Shown: one piece after another, positions 28,490-41,000 of the stretch
Numbering within the stretch: position 1 is the first letter of the stretch
Layout of the letters: each line of letters begins with the position of its first letter
From: Carnegiea gigantea
Lineage: Eukaryota; Streptophyta; Magnoliopsida; Caryophyllales; Cactaceae
Length of the DNA: 64,000 nucleotides
Assembly (NCBI GenBank): GCA_029747015.1
Contig: JAKOGI010000363.1
Location: 517,501 to 581,500 of the forward strand
Reading direction: 5' to 3'
Position numbers and translations under genes: made by a program
Notes under the pieces: model-generated
The model's database searches: none
Told to the model about the DNA's origin: nothing
What the model saw: only the letters and a program-made list of their open reading frames with translations

Positions 28490-30642
28490 ACAAGTAACAT
28501 GCCAGCTGCTGCAATTGCCAGACGTATGTCTCTCACTATGAGGTTTGAAAATTATAAGAAGAGCCTGTATGTCTCCATGAGGGACCACTTAAGGCACATG
28601 TCAAACTTCATTAGTGAATTGGCTGAAATGAGCTATGAATTAATCGATGAACAACAAGTTCATGCCTTAATCTATCCATTGCCTAATGACTGGGGTCATA
28701 TTAAGATGACCGTATCTCGAACTAAGTATATCCTTACTTTTAAGGACATCAGGTGATGACTTAAACTAGAGGAAGATCGGAAGAGGCCACTAAAATGATA
28801 GGTGCAGAAGTACATATGTCAACCTCTAATTCAAGGAATGATTCTAAAAGGAAGAGCCAAGGGAACTGGATTGGCAGGGCTCAATCAAATGAGGAACCTA
28901 AGCATGACCAAAAAGGCAAAGAACAATGTGCAAGGAATGAGGGTTCAATGCAAGCTAGGTGCCTCAACTGTGACCAAATGGGTCACCATGCTCATGATTG
29001 CACTGAGTCCAAGAAGGTATTTAGCAAAATCTCATAATGACTTTTGTGTTGGTACTTGTATCTTCTTTCTAAAACTAATCCTATGTGTATTGTACATTCA
29101 CGAATCCGAACCAAAGAGCTAGGCACCATGAAGCTTTATTGGGCTTCCAACAAGTTCTTACATGATTCAATGAGGACACATATAGAGACAATAACAAGGT
29201 GCTTTTTAGAGTTAAAGGTGTCAATTTCACCCGCATTCAGCGGATATCCGTTCCACCCGACCTGAAAAACGGTTCAAAACTTGAAATATATAGATGATGG
29301 ATGATGATTTGACGTATTAGGTTGGATTTGAGTAATGCTCTATCTGACCCGCCACTCGATCCATCACCCGTTTAGTCATCGGCTTATTTATCCACTATTT
29401 ACAATTAGTTTCTTTTTATTTTTGTGCTTTAAAATTTACCCCTTTTTTAGACAATTATATCGGTAATTTTCTGATTTTCGTCAAATTAATATAATAAATA
29501 TGATATTTATTCATTTTTTGTACCTAAAATATCTTTTAAACTTTTCAAAAGGCAAAGCTCATTTTTTCTTTATAAGTTTGTTAACATACTAGACATAACT
29601 TTCATTACCTGCTTACAACCCGATTCATCTATTTTCACCTGCGGGTGATGGGTGGATGGATTGGATTGATTTTTCAGAAATGATGAATAGATTGGATGAA
29701 GCGGATGAAAGCGGGTGATGGATGCAGATGATGGTTCACCCGATCCGAACTCGATTCATTGCTACCCTTAGTTAGAGGAACTGGAACATGCAAGCTAGTC
29801 ATGCATAGCAATCGATACCATATCCGATGTGAAATCCCACTTGTGGCTAAGATTCGTTGGAATAATGTTGGTATGTTGGTTTTATTTGGCTATGTTCATG
29901 GCATTGAAGCCTAATACAGTTTTTTTTTTTTTTTTTAAAAGAACACCTTTGGTTTTGATTCTACTTTATTAAAAATGGTTTGCATGTAATAGATTGGATA
30001 TTAATTATATTAATCCAGGTGTTTGTTTTTTCGTATTCATATAATTATGATGATGTGAAATATTTATTTGTCATGCTAGACTAGGCCATATGTATCAAAA
30101 GCACATATATGCAAAAGTTAGCAGAATAAGATCTGTTAGCAAACATAAGTGCAGTATCTCACTTGTGAATAAAATCTAGTGGGAAAAGCATCAAGAAAAC
30201 CATTTAATTTTGGAAAGGTTACTAAGAGCCTGATTTCCATTTTCAATAATTCATTTGAACATTCATGGTCCAATAAATGTGATAATTAGGTGTAGAGCTT
30301 CTATGTTTCATCATATTTACCTACGTTGGTCTTGTTTATTTGACCTCAGATGAGTTTGAAGCAATAAGTCGTTTTATAAAACATGTGAGCTTAGTTGAAA
30401 ATCAAATAAAACCAAGAGGTTAAGGCCTCAAAGACCAAATCATTAAGAAATATTTGTTGGCACTATTTTGGTGGATATTGGAATGAGAAGGGAATACTTT
30501 ATTAGCTACCTATCCTAAAAGCCTATAACAAAATGTAGTTGCGGAGAAAGGAAATAGAGCTCCTTAATAAAATAGGATCAACAATTGCACAAAATTTGTG
30601 AATTTCCTGCTAAGGAGATCTCCTTTTGTTGCAATCTATGAT
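28490..30642 (+). pseudogene. Decayed Ty1/Copia element: gag, protease region and integrase
   Basis: Gag is clear at 28,500-28,760 (SLTMRFENYKKSL, HLRHMSNFISELAEM, ALIYPLPNDWGHIKM), followed in other frames by a CCHC knuckle CLNCDQMGHHAHDC (about 28,970-29,012). The protease-linked GTGTCKLVMHS lies after the hAT-like insert (about 29,780). CHARLGHMYQKH (about 30,075, GAG-pre-integrase) and a trace of the R-N-R-T-L-L..M.RS helix and AQ.L.IS..GD near 30,550-30,625 follow. Gag would form the particle and integrase would insert the cDNA. Many stops and frameshifts show that it is dead. RT and RNase H are missing: the element stops where the CACTA-like terminus begins at 30,643. Confidence 0.75.
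29212..29769. mobile_element. hAT-like non-autonomous element inside the Copia remnant
   Basis: Copia coding sequence halts at NNKVLFR (about 29,210) and resumes at GTGTCKLV (about 29,780), so about 560 bp are foreign. The ends are weak inverted repeats: AAAGGTGTCAAT on the left, and AAGGGTAGCAAT as the reverse complement of the right end. Flanks TTTTAGAG and AGTTAGAG resemble an 8-bp target duplication with two changes. The interior is rich in CACCCG / CGGGTG near both ends. hAT is the best fit (8-bp duplication), but superfamily is uncertain. Confidence 0.5.
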
Positions 30643-30672
30643 CACTACCAAAAAAAAGTGGCTTTTAGATAG

Positions 30673-31274
30673 ACTAGTGTTATATCCCTTGTTATGTAAG
30701 GACTTGAGTTAATTTTGTTATTAAAAAATAATTAAAATATATTAATTTATACAATAACTATTATGATATTAAAATTACATCACTTAAAATTACATTTTTT
30801 TAATATTAAAATTATTTATTTAATTAGTTTAATTTTTAACCTTTAATATGGAAGTTATAATCTTGTCATTTTGATGCATCATATATTTTTTTTTCAATAT
30901 GATTTAGTTAAGAATATCTTATTATTCTACTAATTATTCAATAAATTATTCATTAAATGGTTTCATTAAGTGATGAATTCTTTTAATTTAATGTAACATT
31001 GTGTTAAATTGGCTTTATTCTATGTGGTTATTCAAACGCCTATGTAGTTAGATTTTTTAAAATTAAATTTCAATCGCAAAGTAATAACATATAGTGAATC
31101 ATAGTTTTTTTTTTTTCTTTCGAATGTTCATAAATCCTAGTTAATAACATTAATGTTAATTAACATGAATCAACTAACATCCATCAATTATAACTTGCCA
31201 ATTTATTATTTTATGCCACATCATCTTGACACATGTCATTCATACATAATTAGTATCTAACTTTTAATATATCT
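30673..31274 (-). mobile_element. Non-autonomous Helitron-like copy 1
   Basis: Read on the minus strand, the element ends with a hairpin (CCTTACATAACAAGG, 30,687-30,701) about 8 bp before a terminal CTAGT. This is the 3' signature of Helitrons (hairpin then CTRRT). A close second copy follows directly. The interior is AT-rich and non-coding. The expected 5' TC is not evident on the other side. Confidence 0.55.
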
Positions 31275-31950
31275 ACTAGTGTTATCTCCCTTGCTATGCA
31301 AGGACTTGAGTTAATTTTATTATTAAAAAATAATTAAAATATATTGATTTATTAAAATAAGTTAAATTTTGTATAATAGAATAACTATTATGCTATCATA
31401 ATCGTTCATAGAAATATAGATTTTTTCTTGTTTTCAATTACATCACTTAAAATTATATTTTTTTGATATTAAAATTATTTATTTAATTAGGTTAAGTTTT
31501 TAACCTTTAATATACAAATCATAATCTTGTCATTTGATGCATTATGTATTTTTTTCCAATATGATTTAGTTAAGAATACGTTACTATTCTACAAACTATT
31601 GCATAAATTATTCATTAAGTGGTTTCATTAAGTGGTCAATTCTTTTAATTTAATGTAGCATTGTGCTAAATTAGCTTTACTCTTGTGTGGCTATTCAAAT
31701 GCCTATGTAGTTAGATTTTGTAAAATTAAATGTCAATCGCAAAGTAATAATATATATAATAACATATAGTGAATCGTAATTTTTTTTTTTTCCTTTTGTA
31801 GGTTAATAAATCCTAGTTACTAACATTAATGTTAATTAATATGAGTCAACTAACATCCACCAATTACAACTTGCCAATTCATTGTTTTATGCCACATCAG
31901 CTTGCCACATGTCATGCATACATGATTTGCATCCAACTTTTAATATATAT
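31275..31950 (-). mobile_element. Non-autonomous Helitron-like copy 2 (tandem)
   Basis: Begins ACTAGTGTTATCTCCCTTGC on the plus strand and runs collinear with copy 1 to the shared CAACTTTTAATATAT end. Its hairpin CCTTGCATAGCAAGG (31,289-31,303) is perfect. It has about 60 bp near 31,350-31,430 absent from copy 1 and a small insertion near 31,750. Tandem head-to-tail copies are common for Helitrons. Confidence 0.55.
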
Positions 31951-32317
31951 ATAATATGATGTGATATTAGTGACAAAAAATAAATTCTGTTGGTAAATGT
32001 TAATTTTTACGACAGATCAGACTGTTTATTGGTATTAAAGTTTAGAGTTTGGAAAGGAAGGATGAGTCATAATATTCCCAAAATATATAAAATGATCTAT
32101 TGGTATTATTAACATATTACCAACAATCACGTTTTCTATTCGCATTATGATTACATTATCAACATAAACATCTTTTTAAAAAAACTTATGTTGGGTTTTT
32201 GAATAACTATTAAAAAAAGATATTACATATTAAAAATCCTTCCAAAAATTTTAAAAAAAAACCACTATGCATACTCTGGCCTCTCCCGTCAAAAGGTAAA
32301 GTAAAAAAGGCAGCACA
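31951..32317. repeat. Left subterminal region of the CACTA-like element
   Basis: Holds CTGTTGGTAAATG, TTTATTGGTATTAAAG and ATTACCAACAATC, units that recur in both orientations at 47,920-48,384. In CACTA elements such motifs bind the TNPA-type protein. Confidence 0.45.
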
Positions 32318-34824
32318 GTTTGTTTTGAAATCGCAGAATTCTGCTCTTTGCTGCTCTGAGTATCATCTATTCATCTCTCAATCTACCCTAACTATTGAAA
32401 TCATATCAATCGCCATTATTGTTGGCTTCTTGAGCTTATTCGATTCTCAAGTTTTCAGGTATGCGCTTCTTTACGTCTCCTTTGCAGCATGGCATGTTCA
32501 ATCGAGATTTCTTTGTTGTTCATTTCGGTAGTTTGATTTACATTCTCCCTTAATCTACGCTAATTTTACAATTTTTGCTCGATTATGCCCCTGCAGCCCC
32601 TTTTCGGCACCGTTGGTTGGAAACCTAGGGTTTGGGGCTGAAAATAGAGGCTAAACGCCGCAAGGTCAAAAATTAGGGTTGGATTTGCAATTCCATGAAG
32701 GTATTCTGTTTTCACAATTCCCTTAAATTTGTTGGATTTGAATAGGAAATAAGGTAGTAATTTATTGGATTGAAGAGTTCTCCATGGCATTGTGACTAAT
32801 GAGCTCACCAGAGAATCGAAATAACATTGTAGAGTTGCTTATTCTTTAAAATAGATATGTCGTTCTCTGAAAGCTGTGTTTGTGCATAGTAAAGTCTAAA
32901 ATTTTGAGTATATTGAGTTACAGTATAGTACTTTGAATTAATAGTTTGATGTACCTCTCTGTTGGTTTGCATCTTGATGTAAATTCTTACCTCTCTGTCC
33001 TTGAAGCACAACAACCCATCTTTGTGAAAACACAACTGGTCAAGTGAATTTTCCTCTGAATTTGGACACTGATTTAGAAAAGCTTCAATTTACTCTACAT
33101 TATCTGGAGGGTCTTCCATTTCTGTGGTATTCAAAAACATAGTTGTCGATGTCACCATATTAATCATTCCTAACCAGAAAGTAAATGCTATGTTTTGCTC
33201 TACTTGTGCCCCTTGTTATATGCTTTGCTGTTGAATGAGTTGCTCTGGGTGTTGCAGCTGATATATTTCAACGTTACAAGTTGGCCAAGTGATTTTTGTT
33301 GTAAGCTTGTGTTTGGTTCAATTCAGTTTCGGCCATTGGCTAAGTTTCAACCAGTGTGTTTTGTGAGGGTAAGATGATCGAGTGGCGGTGATGATGGTGG
33401 GCTTGGTTTTGTTTCCTTTACGGCCTAAAAGTTCTCTGATGAACTATAGTCCTTACTATTATGGCCGATATTTCTATAGTTAAAAATGGCAGGATAGACA
33501 TAAAAGAAATGAGGTATTGATAAATAAGGAGGTGAAGGTCACCAACTTGGGGATGGATTGAGGATTTCAAGGGCTTAAATTAGTGTAAGAGAAGAGGATT
33601 AGGGTCTTAGATTCGGCCCACAGTAGCTAGTCCCAAGTATACAAGTTGGAAACCTTTTTCTTACCGCAAGTATGAAGTCAAGCAGCTTTATTTGTATGCT
33701 TTCTGACTGCGAACCTTGATACTCAACCAACTTATTTGGAGAACATATTTATCGAATTCAAACTGTTTAGATGCTAAGAAAAATTGTAGTTGTTTAGAAC
33801 TCCATTTTTGGAACTTTGATGACGAGGGGTGCATTTTCAACAGCTTTGTGACGTTAGGATTATGGACCCTTGGCCGACAAAAAAGGGTATTTGATTTGTA
33901 GGTTTGTAATCTGGCTTTATTTTGCGTAACGATGTTGAATTTGTCAGTGTTTATACTGTGATGATTTCAACTTTTAATAAGGCATCTAGTTATAGGTTTT
34001 GACGCTCCCAACTATGGGTTTTTGCTTGTTGTAGTTAACTGAATGTTATCTTTCCAACCCTAGATATTTTGAAGAATAATATGCATATGATCAATATTAG
34101 CTTGACATATGATGTAGAATGCATTGTCTGCAATTCTGGATCGAATGCACTTCTTTACTTGTCCATTTGGTCTATTGTGGGGATTGAATTTCTGCAGTAC
34201 ATGTGGCAGATGCGTTTTTATAGGTTTGTGAGATTGTGTCAATAGGCATATGTGATTGATAGTGCAGCATAGGTTTGTCCGCTCTTTGCTAATGTATGTT
34301 TTCCTTACTAGTTGAGCTATATGAGAAGACAAGTTGCTAGACTTTCACTTAAATAGATATAGTGGTTCTTGTAACATTCTGCATTCTCACTACTTCTTCT
34401 TGATCCTAGTTATAGTTTTAGGCCAATTAAGGCTTGTAGTATTTCTAATGAAAGTGACATCGAAGTATTCCTTCTAAATTTCGAAAGGCCTTAGGTTTAG
34501 TTTTAATTATCTGTTTGGACTTCTGCTTATTAATAAAGAGTTTAATTTTATTTTTCTTAGGCAATGAGAGCAAGACAAAAGATACTCTGCAGTCACGCCT
34601 TGACTTGAAAGAGTTAAATATATGACATAGTCTAGCTATAATCTTATTTATAAATGAAATCTGATTTCCTTACTCTTGACGTACTGAATTTGTATTGCTA
34701 GCCTTAGCATTGACAATATCCTTCCTTATTTTATTGGAAAGATGAATACTTATATGGCTCAGTAGGAACCTCAGCAAAAACAGAAAGAAAAGTATTCTCA
34801 TTGACTTAAATATGATGTTTGCAG
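32318..34824. other. Gene-derived 5' region and introns without a recognisable CDS
   Basis: 32,318-32,458 looks like a plant 5'-UTR exon (CT-rich, ending TTTTCAG|GTATGCG). The rest reads like intron sequence (T-rich runs before AG at several places). I searched for the TPR repeats that begin SGT1 and did not find them. Most of it is probably captured or relict gene sequence. Confidence 0.3.
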
Positions 34825-34931
34825 AGGAAAATGCCAGTTTGTCAAAGTTGCAGGTTGACAAACCATCCCAAAATGCTGTGCCTTCAAGATCAAATACAGA
34901 TGCTATCTCAGCAGTGTCTGTAGTTAATGGT
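34825..34931 (+). pseudogene. SGT1: SGT1 linker exon, left half
   Basis: Follows a TTTGCAG acceptor and opens EENASLSKLQVDKPSQNAVP, the polar linker between TPR and CS domains. It breaks at ATGGT (34,927-34,931), the target site of the Sirevirus. The right half at 45,666 repeats ATGGT and continues in the same frame into SKPKFR, the usual lead into HEFYQ. Confidence 0.8.
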
Positions 34932-36277
34932 TGTTATGATGTATAAGGTTTTGATGATAACAAATCCAAGTGTTGTTGTTGTTTCAAACAGGCTCTCCAA
35001 ACAGGTTCTTACTGCTGTTCTCAATGTCTTAAACTTGCTTGACTAATGGTTGACTAAGAACAGGTACTCAAGTCAGCGATATAAGTGCAGCCGTGAGGAA
35101 CAGGGCCTGTGAAGTGTTTGAAGCAGCAAATTCGTCTCTCTACAAGATGACTGGTCGTTACAACAAGATGTCTTGATTTGATTTAGATTTTATATTTTTA
35201 GACTCTTGTTAATATGCCAATCAGAAAGTCTTAATTTACCACTTACTTGAAACGGTTTTGCTTTTTGAAAAATATTTCGGATCACCTTTCAAAACAATCT
35301 TGGAAACAGGGTAGTCAGGGTGTTTCCAGATTAAACTGTGAAAAAATGATTTCACACGATTTTTCTCTCTCTGATTTTGGGCAGCTTTTCCAAGATTTGC
35401 AAGCAAGATTTTTTTTATGTAGTATCTTACCCCTTACCATAAAACGGTTATCAAAATCTAAGGGGATTTGCAAAATTTTTTTGAATAAAAAGAATCTTCA
35501 ACTTTTGGCAAGTGGATAAGGTTGTTAAGAAAATCATGGGCTAAAGGATGAAAACGTGTTGCTGAAGAATCACCGCCTTAAGCAATTAAGGAATTCTTAC
35601 CAGCTCATGTTACCTCACCCCTTGCGGTTAAAGGACTCTATCTCCTTTAGAAATTTTGGTTTTCAAAAATTTGAGGAATTGTTTTTACTAAGCACTATAT
35701 AAAGTCGCTTTTTACAACTCAGAAGCATCGGTTTTCAAAGGCAAAAATTCAGTGTTCATGAGTTTAAAAGTTTCAAAAGAAAACCGTGTCTAGTGAGTGA
35801 GTTATTTGAGCTTTCAAAGTTGGCATACTAGGATTTCATTGTACCCTATATTAGCTTAGTTGAGAAGCATTGTAATAGGGTGTTTTTCTTTATACTCTTC
35901 TTTTACAAAAGTGAGTTGAGTGTGTGTCCAAATCAAGGGAATTTTGGACGTGGGGTAACCTGTCTTAGGGAAGACGGTTACGTGGGTTGCAATTTGTAAC
36001 AAGGTGTGTTACTATTGTAACGTGATTAGCTCGTTTAGTGAGGTGTGTAAATCCTACCCGAGGTAGGTTGTGGTTTTTCACCTCAGTTGGGTTAGAGGTG
36101 TTTTCCACGTAAAAATCCTGTGTCCATTATTTTCGCATTCAATTTTGTTGGGTTTTCGGTTCTGCATATCTCAGGAACAGCCTGCGCGAACAGGGTCTAA
36201 GACTGTTTGCCAGCATATTGCGAAAAGGACACCATAATTCACCCCCCTCTTGTGATTATGTACTCTCGAAAGCAAAA
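34932..36277 (+). repeat. Sirevirus 5' LTR
   Basis: Starts TGTTATGATGTATAAGG and ends near CTCGAAAGCAAAA; the 3' copy has the canonical CA end. TATATAAAG at 35,696-35,704 is the probable TATA box. The 34,990-35,110 and 36,170-36,210 parts hold several AACAGG(G/T) motifs, frequent in Sirevirus LTRs. Confidence 0.9.
35696..35704 (+). promoter_or_regulatory. Sirevirus LTR TATA box
   Basis: TATATAAAG, kept unchanged in the 3' LTR at 45,081-45,089. The transcript start would lie about 30 bp downstream; no experiment is implied. Confidence 0.6.
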
Positions 36278-36278
36278 G

Positions 36279-36290
36279 TGGTATCAGAGC
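36279..36290 (+). promoter_or_regulatory. Sirevirus primer binding site (tRNA-iMet)
   Basis: TGGTATCAGAGC begins 1 bp after the LTR and is complementary to the 3' end of initiator-Met tRNA. Confidence 0.93.
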
Positions 36291-36333
36291 AGGTTCTCCT
36301 TTGAAAGGCTAACACCTTGAGAGATCCTTGAAG

Positions 36334-38076
36334 ATGAGTACCCCACAAGGTATGCTTGAATGTCAATCCATAACTCGACCACCATACTTCAATGGCCAAC
36401 ACTATGGTTGGTGGAAGAATAGGATGGAAAACTACATCCAAGTCGAGGACTATAAGTTGTGGATGCTTATCAAGAATGGACCACTCATCTCTAAGAAAAC
36501 AACTGAAGTTGGGAAGTTAATCCCCAAGGAGCCTAAGGAATTCAATGCTGAAGATTACAAGATGATGGAGAAGAATGACAAGGCCAAGAAACTTCTATAT
36601 TTCGGCATAGGTCCTGATGAATATACTCGCATATCTGAATGTGAGTCGGCCAAGGAGATCTGGGATGCTTTGCAAATAGCTCACGAAGGGACCAATCAGG
36701 TAAAGCAATCCCGGATTGAATTGCTTATGAGAAAATATGAGCTGTTTGAGATGGGTGATTGTGAAAGTGTGATGGACATGTACACTCGCTTCACTCACAT
36801 AACGAATGAGTTGAAATCCCTAGGAAAATCCTTCACCACTGAAGAATTGGTGAGGAAAATCCTAAGAATTTTACCTCATTCTTGGGAAGCGAAAGTAACG
36901 GCTATCCAAGAAGCTAAGGACATGAACAAGATCACCCTAGATGAGCTGATTGGAAATCTCCAAACATATGAACTTAGAAAAAATTCCCAGCAGAAAGATG
37001 AGACAAAGAGAGATCGAGGTCTTGCTCTAAAGGCCTTAGAAGATGATTCTGATTCTGATGAGGAGGAGATTGCCATGACAACTCAAAAATTTAAGAAGTT
37101 CTTCAAGAAAGTTAAAGAAAATAACAAAAGGAAGGACTTCGGCGAGGGCAGGAATACCTCTCGGGAACAGTTCTCTGGATGCTTCAAGTGTGGCAAGCTA
37201 GACCACATTGTGAGAAATTGCCCACTACACAAGGAGGAACAAGAACCCGAACACCGTAGAAAACAGGGGAGGAAACAGGGTGTAAGCAGCTCAGCGAAAC
37301 GATTCTCAAAAGCTATGCTCGCGGCTTGGGGTGATTCAAGCGAGGATGAGGAAAGGTCTGAAGTCGAGGAAGCTGATGTAGCACTCATGGCAAGAAGTGA
37401 CACTGATTCAGATGATGGATCAACAGATAGTCTGACTCAACTCAAGAACAAGGTACGTGGTCTAAATAAATCAACTCTTAAGGAATTAGTGTACACTATA
37501 ATGGATATATGTGCTGAATTAAAAAGGGATGTTCGTGACCTAGAACTTGAAAATGAAACTCTTAAATTGGAAAAACTTGAAGTTGACAAAGAGACACTTG
37601 CCTTGCATGAAAACATTAATGTGCTTAAAGAGACTCTACTCATGAAAGAAGAGACTAGTTCTATTAATCTGACTGAGCTGGAAAAGGAATCTCTTGACTT
37701 AAAAGGAAAGGTCGAATCTTTGCTGGAAGAAAACAAAAACTTGCTTGAGAAAATAAAACAAATGGAATTAGACCTTGTCACAAACAAGCTCTGGAACAGG
37801 TCCTCAAGGGCGCTTGAATGGTTAAACACACATCATACTCGAAATAGAAGAGGACTAGGTTTTGTGTCTAAGATGACCTACCCAGTGAATAGAAAATACG
37901 TAGGATTATCTGAGAATATTGTATGTTATCACTGTCGTTATACTTGTCCCTCGAGAAAGTATGCCATTAAAAGGAACACAGTTTATGTAAAACAAATATG
38001 GGTTAGGAAAGATGAGATTTGTACGTCTAAAGGAATAGGACACAAGTGGATATGGGTTTCCAAAACTAACCTATGA
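36334..38076 (+). pseudogene. gag: Sirevirus gag (with coiled-coil extension)
   Basis: Start ATG at 36,334 (MSTPQGM). The upstream TTG at 36,328 is in frame but is not a likely start. The N-terminal capsid-type region has PPYFNGQHYGWWKNRME, the usual Copia gag opening, and the family motif LPHSWEAKVTAI near residue 185. A CCHC knuckle CFKCGKLDHIVRNC lies at about residues 283-296. Acidic stretches (DDSDSDEEEIA; DSSEDEERSEVEE) flank it. A long Leu/Glu/Lys heptad region (about 370-490) looks like a coiled coil, as known for Sireviruses. The frame runs toward protease but is stopped by TGA at 38,074-38,076, in a gag-pol design that is normally continuous. Gag packages the RNA in cytoplasmic particles. 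Confidence 0.9.
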
Positions 38077-38082
38077 TCTGTT

Positions 38083-41000
38083 TTGCAGGCTGAAGTGAGA
38101 GAAAACCACCCAGCAAACAACCCAGCAAACAGCGCAGGGAACAACCTAGGGAACAAGCAGCTGTGGTATGTTGATAGTGGGTGTTCGAGTCATATGACTG
38201 GTGAAAAATTCAATTTTTTCTCATTTACAGCTTCAGAAGGAGGGAGTGTGGCATTTGGAAACGGCAAATCCGGGACAATTGTCGGTATAGGTAAGATAGG
38301 TGAGTCACTCTCCCATTCAATTGACAATGTTTATTTTGTGGATGGATTAAAACACAACTTGCTAAGTGTGTCCTAACTGTGTGACAAAGACAACCTAGTA
38401 GTGTTCTCTCCAATACGTTGCTTGGTTGTAAATATGAACACAGGAGATGTTGTGTTGAGGAGGAAGCGACACAAAAATGTTTATAAAGTGTGTATTTCTA
38501 CTCTTCCCCAAAATAATTTGACTTGTTTGAGTGCTTTAAATGATGATGTTATACTTTGGCACAAAAGACTAGGTCATGCAAGTTATTCGCTTTTGAACAA
38601 ACTTGTAATCAAAGACTTAGTGGTTGGCTTACCTTCCATCAAATTCAATGATGACAAGGTATGTGATGCATGTGCCAACGGCAAACGAGTTAGAAATTCA
38701 TTTAAATCTAAAAGGTGTGTAAGCACTACTCGACCTCTTGAATTGATACATATGGATCTATGTAGCCCAATGAGGATCACGAGTAGAGGTGGTAAGAGGT
38801 ATGTGCTTGTGATAGTGGATGACTACTCTCGTTTCACTTGGACCTTGTTTTTGGCTTCTAAAGATGAAACTTTTGAAAAATTTCTTACTTTTATTAAAAA
38901 GACTGAAAAGAGGGTAGGATACTCTTTGGTGTGCCTAAGGTCTGATCATGGTAGAGAATTTGAAAATTCGAGCTTTATTGACTATTGTAAAGAGCATGGT
39001 GTTGATCATAATTTTTCAGCCCCAAGAACACCCCAACAGAACGGGGTGGTAGAACGCAAAAATCGTACTCTAGAGGACATGACTAGAACAATGCTCGTTG
39101 CTAGTGGTCTTTCTAGAAATTTTTGGGCTGAAGCCTTAAACACATCATGTTACATTATAAATAGATGCATGATTAGACTTCTTCTTAACAAAACTCCTTA
39201 TGAGCTCCTCAAAGGAAGAAAACCCAATATTTTGCGTTTGAGATTTTTGGTTGTAAATATTTTGTGCATAATAATGGAAAGGATGCCTTAGGGAAATGTG
39301 ATCCAAGGAGTGATGAAGCAATATTCCTTGATTACTCCTCGCATAGTAAGGCATACAAAGTGTTTAATAAGAGAACCTTGTGTGTTGAGGAAAGTGTGCA
39401 TATGCTTTTTGATGAAACTAACTCTCTAAGTGAGAATGATGCACAGGAGAAAGACCTTGAACTAGGTCTTGTTAGAAAAGACTTGCTGCCCCAAGATGAA
39501 CAAGGTAAGGAAGCCACTGAGGGATCAAGGTCTGAAGCTGTTCTTAAGGAAGGTAAGCAAGGTGTGAACCAAACAGGGGGAAACAGGGTGGAACCCTGTT
39601 CGGGACAACACCAGCCGAATCCTTCAGGGATAAATTCAGGAACAAGTTCCCAAACAGGCTCGAGAACAGGTTCTGAACCTGTTTCACCGATTATTCCAGC
39701 TAGGATGGAGAGCGTGTCTGTGAACCCACTTTCACCACGATCATGGAAATACCAAAGTTCACATCCTCTTGATCAAATTTTGTCTGATATTAATGCAGGA
39801 GTTCAAACTAGATCTAGGCTCAAAAATTTCTGTGCTTTCTATGCTTTTCTCTCAAAAATTGAGCCAAAGAATATTAATGACGCTCTTGCAGATTCAGATT
39901 GGGTCACAGCCATGCAAGAAGAACTCCATCAGTTTGAAAGGAACAAGGTATGGCACCTTGTGCCACGACCAGAGGATAGAACAATCATTGGAACCAAGTG
40001 GGTATTCCGTAACAATCTTGATGAGTGCGGAACAGTCACTAGGAACAAGGCCCGGCTGGTGGTTCAAGGCTACAACCAAGAAGAGGGAATTGATTATGAA
40101 GAGACCTTTGCACCTGTTGCAAGGATGGAGGTCATTCGAATCTTGATAGCCTTTGCAGCCAACATAGAGATCAAGCTGTATCAAATGGATGTCAAAAGTG
40201 CGTTTCTAATGGATACCTTAAAGAAGAAGTGTATGTCAAACAACTCCCCGGTTTTGAAAGTGATGAATTTCCTAACCATGTTTTCAAACTTAACAAAGCA
40301 CTTTATGGTTTAAAATAAGCTCCTAGAGCCTGGTGTGAGCGGTTGTCAAGTTTCTTATTGGAAAATTATTTTAAAAGAGGCAAGGTAGATAATACCTTGT
40401 TTCTAAAATCTAAGGGGGAACATTTGTTGATTGTCCAAGTATATGTCGATGACATCATATTTAGTGCAACTCATCATGATTTGTGCAACGAATTTTCAAA
40501 AATGATGAGGAGTGAGTTTGAAATGAGCATGATGGGTGAGCTTAATTTCTTTTAGGCTTGCAAATCAAGCAAACTTCAAACGGCACCGTGATCCATCAAC
40601 AAAAGTATGTCAAGGAGTTACTTAAGCGTTTTGGGATGAAGTCGGCCAAGCCCATTGATACTCGCATCTCTCCCTCAACCAGGTTGGTAATGGATGATGG
40701 TAGTCCCTCAGTTGGAGAGAAATCCTATAGGGGCATGATAGGGTCACTCCTATACCTAATCGCTAGTAGACCTAACATTGTTTTCAGTGTTGGTCTATGT
40801 GCACGTTTTCAGTCTAACCCTAAAGAAACTCATCTAAAGGCTGTTAAACGAATTTTAAGATATTTAAAACATACACCTGATCTAGCCTTGTGGTATCCTA
40901 GAGGTTGCAACTTTGATCTTGTTGGGTATGCTGATGCTGATTATGCAGGTTTCTTGGTTGATAGAAAAAGCACCTCAGGTATGGCTCATTTTCTTGGACC

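Noticed and set aside
32318..34824. TPR exons of SGT1
   Set aside because: I looked for the conserved TPR text in all frames by eye and found none, so the N-terminal domain is recorded as missing.
36876..37829. Minus-strand open frames of 66-130 codons
   Set aside because: They are shadows opposite the Sirevirus gag; Ser/Phe-rich composition follows from Glu/Lys codons on the plus strand.
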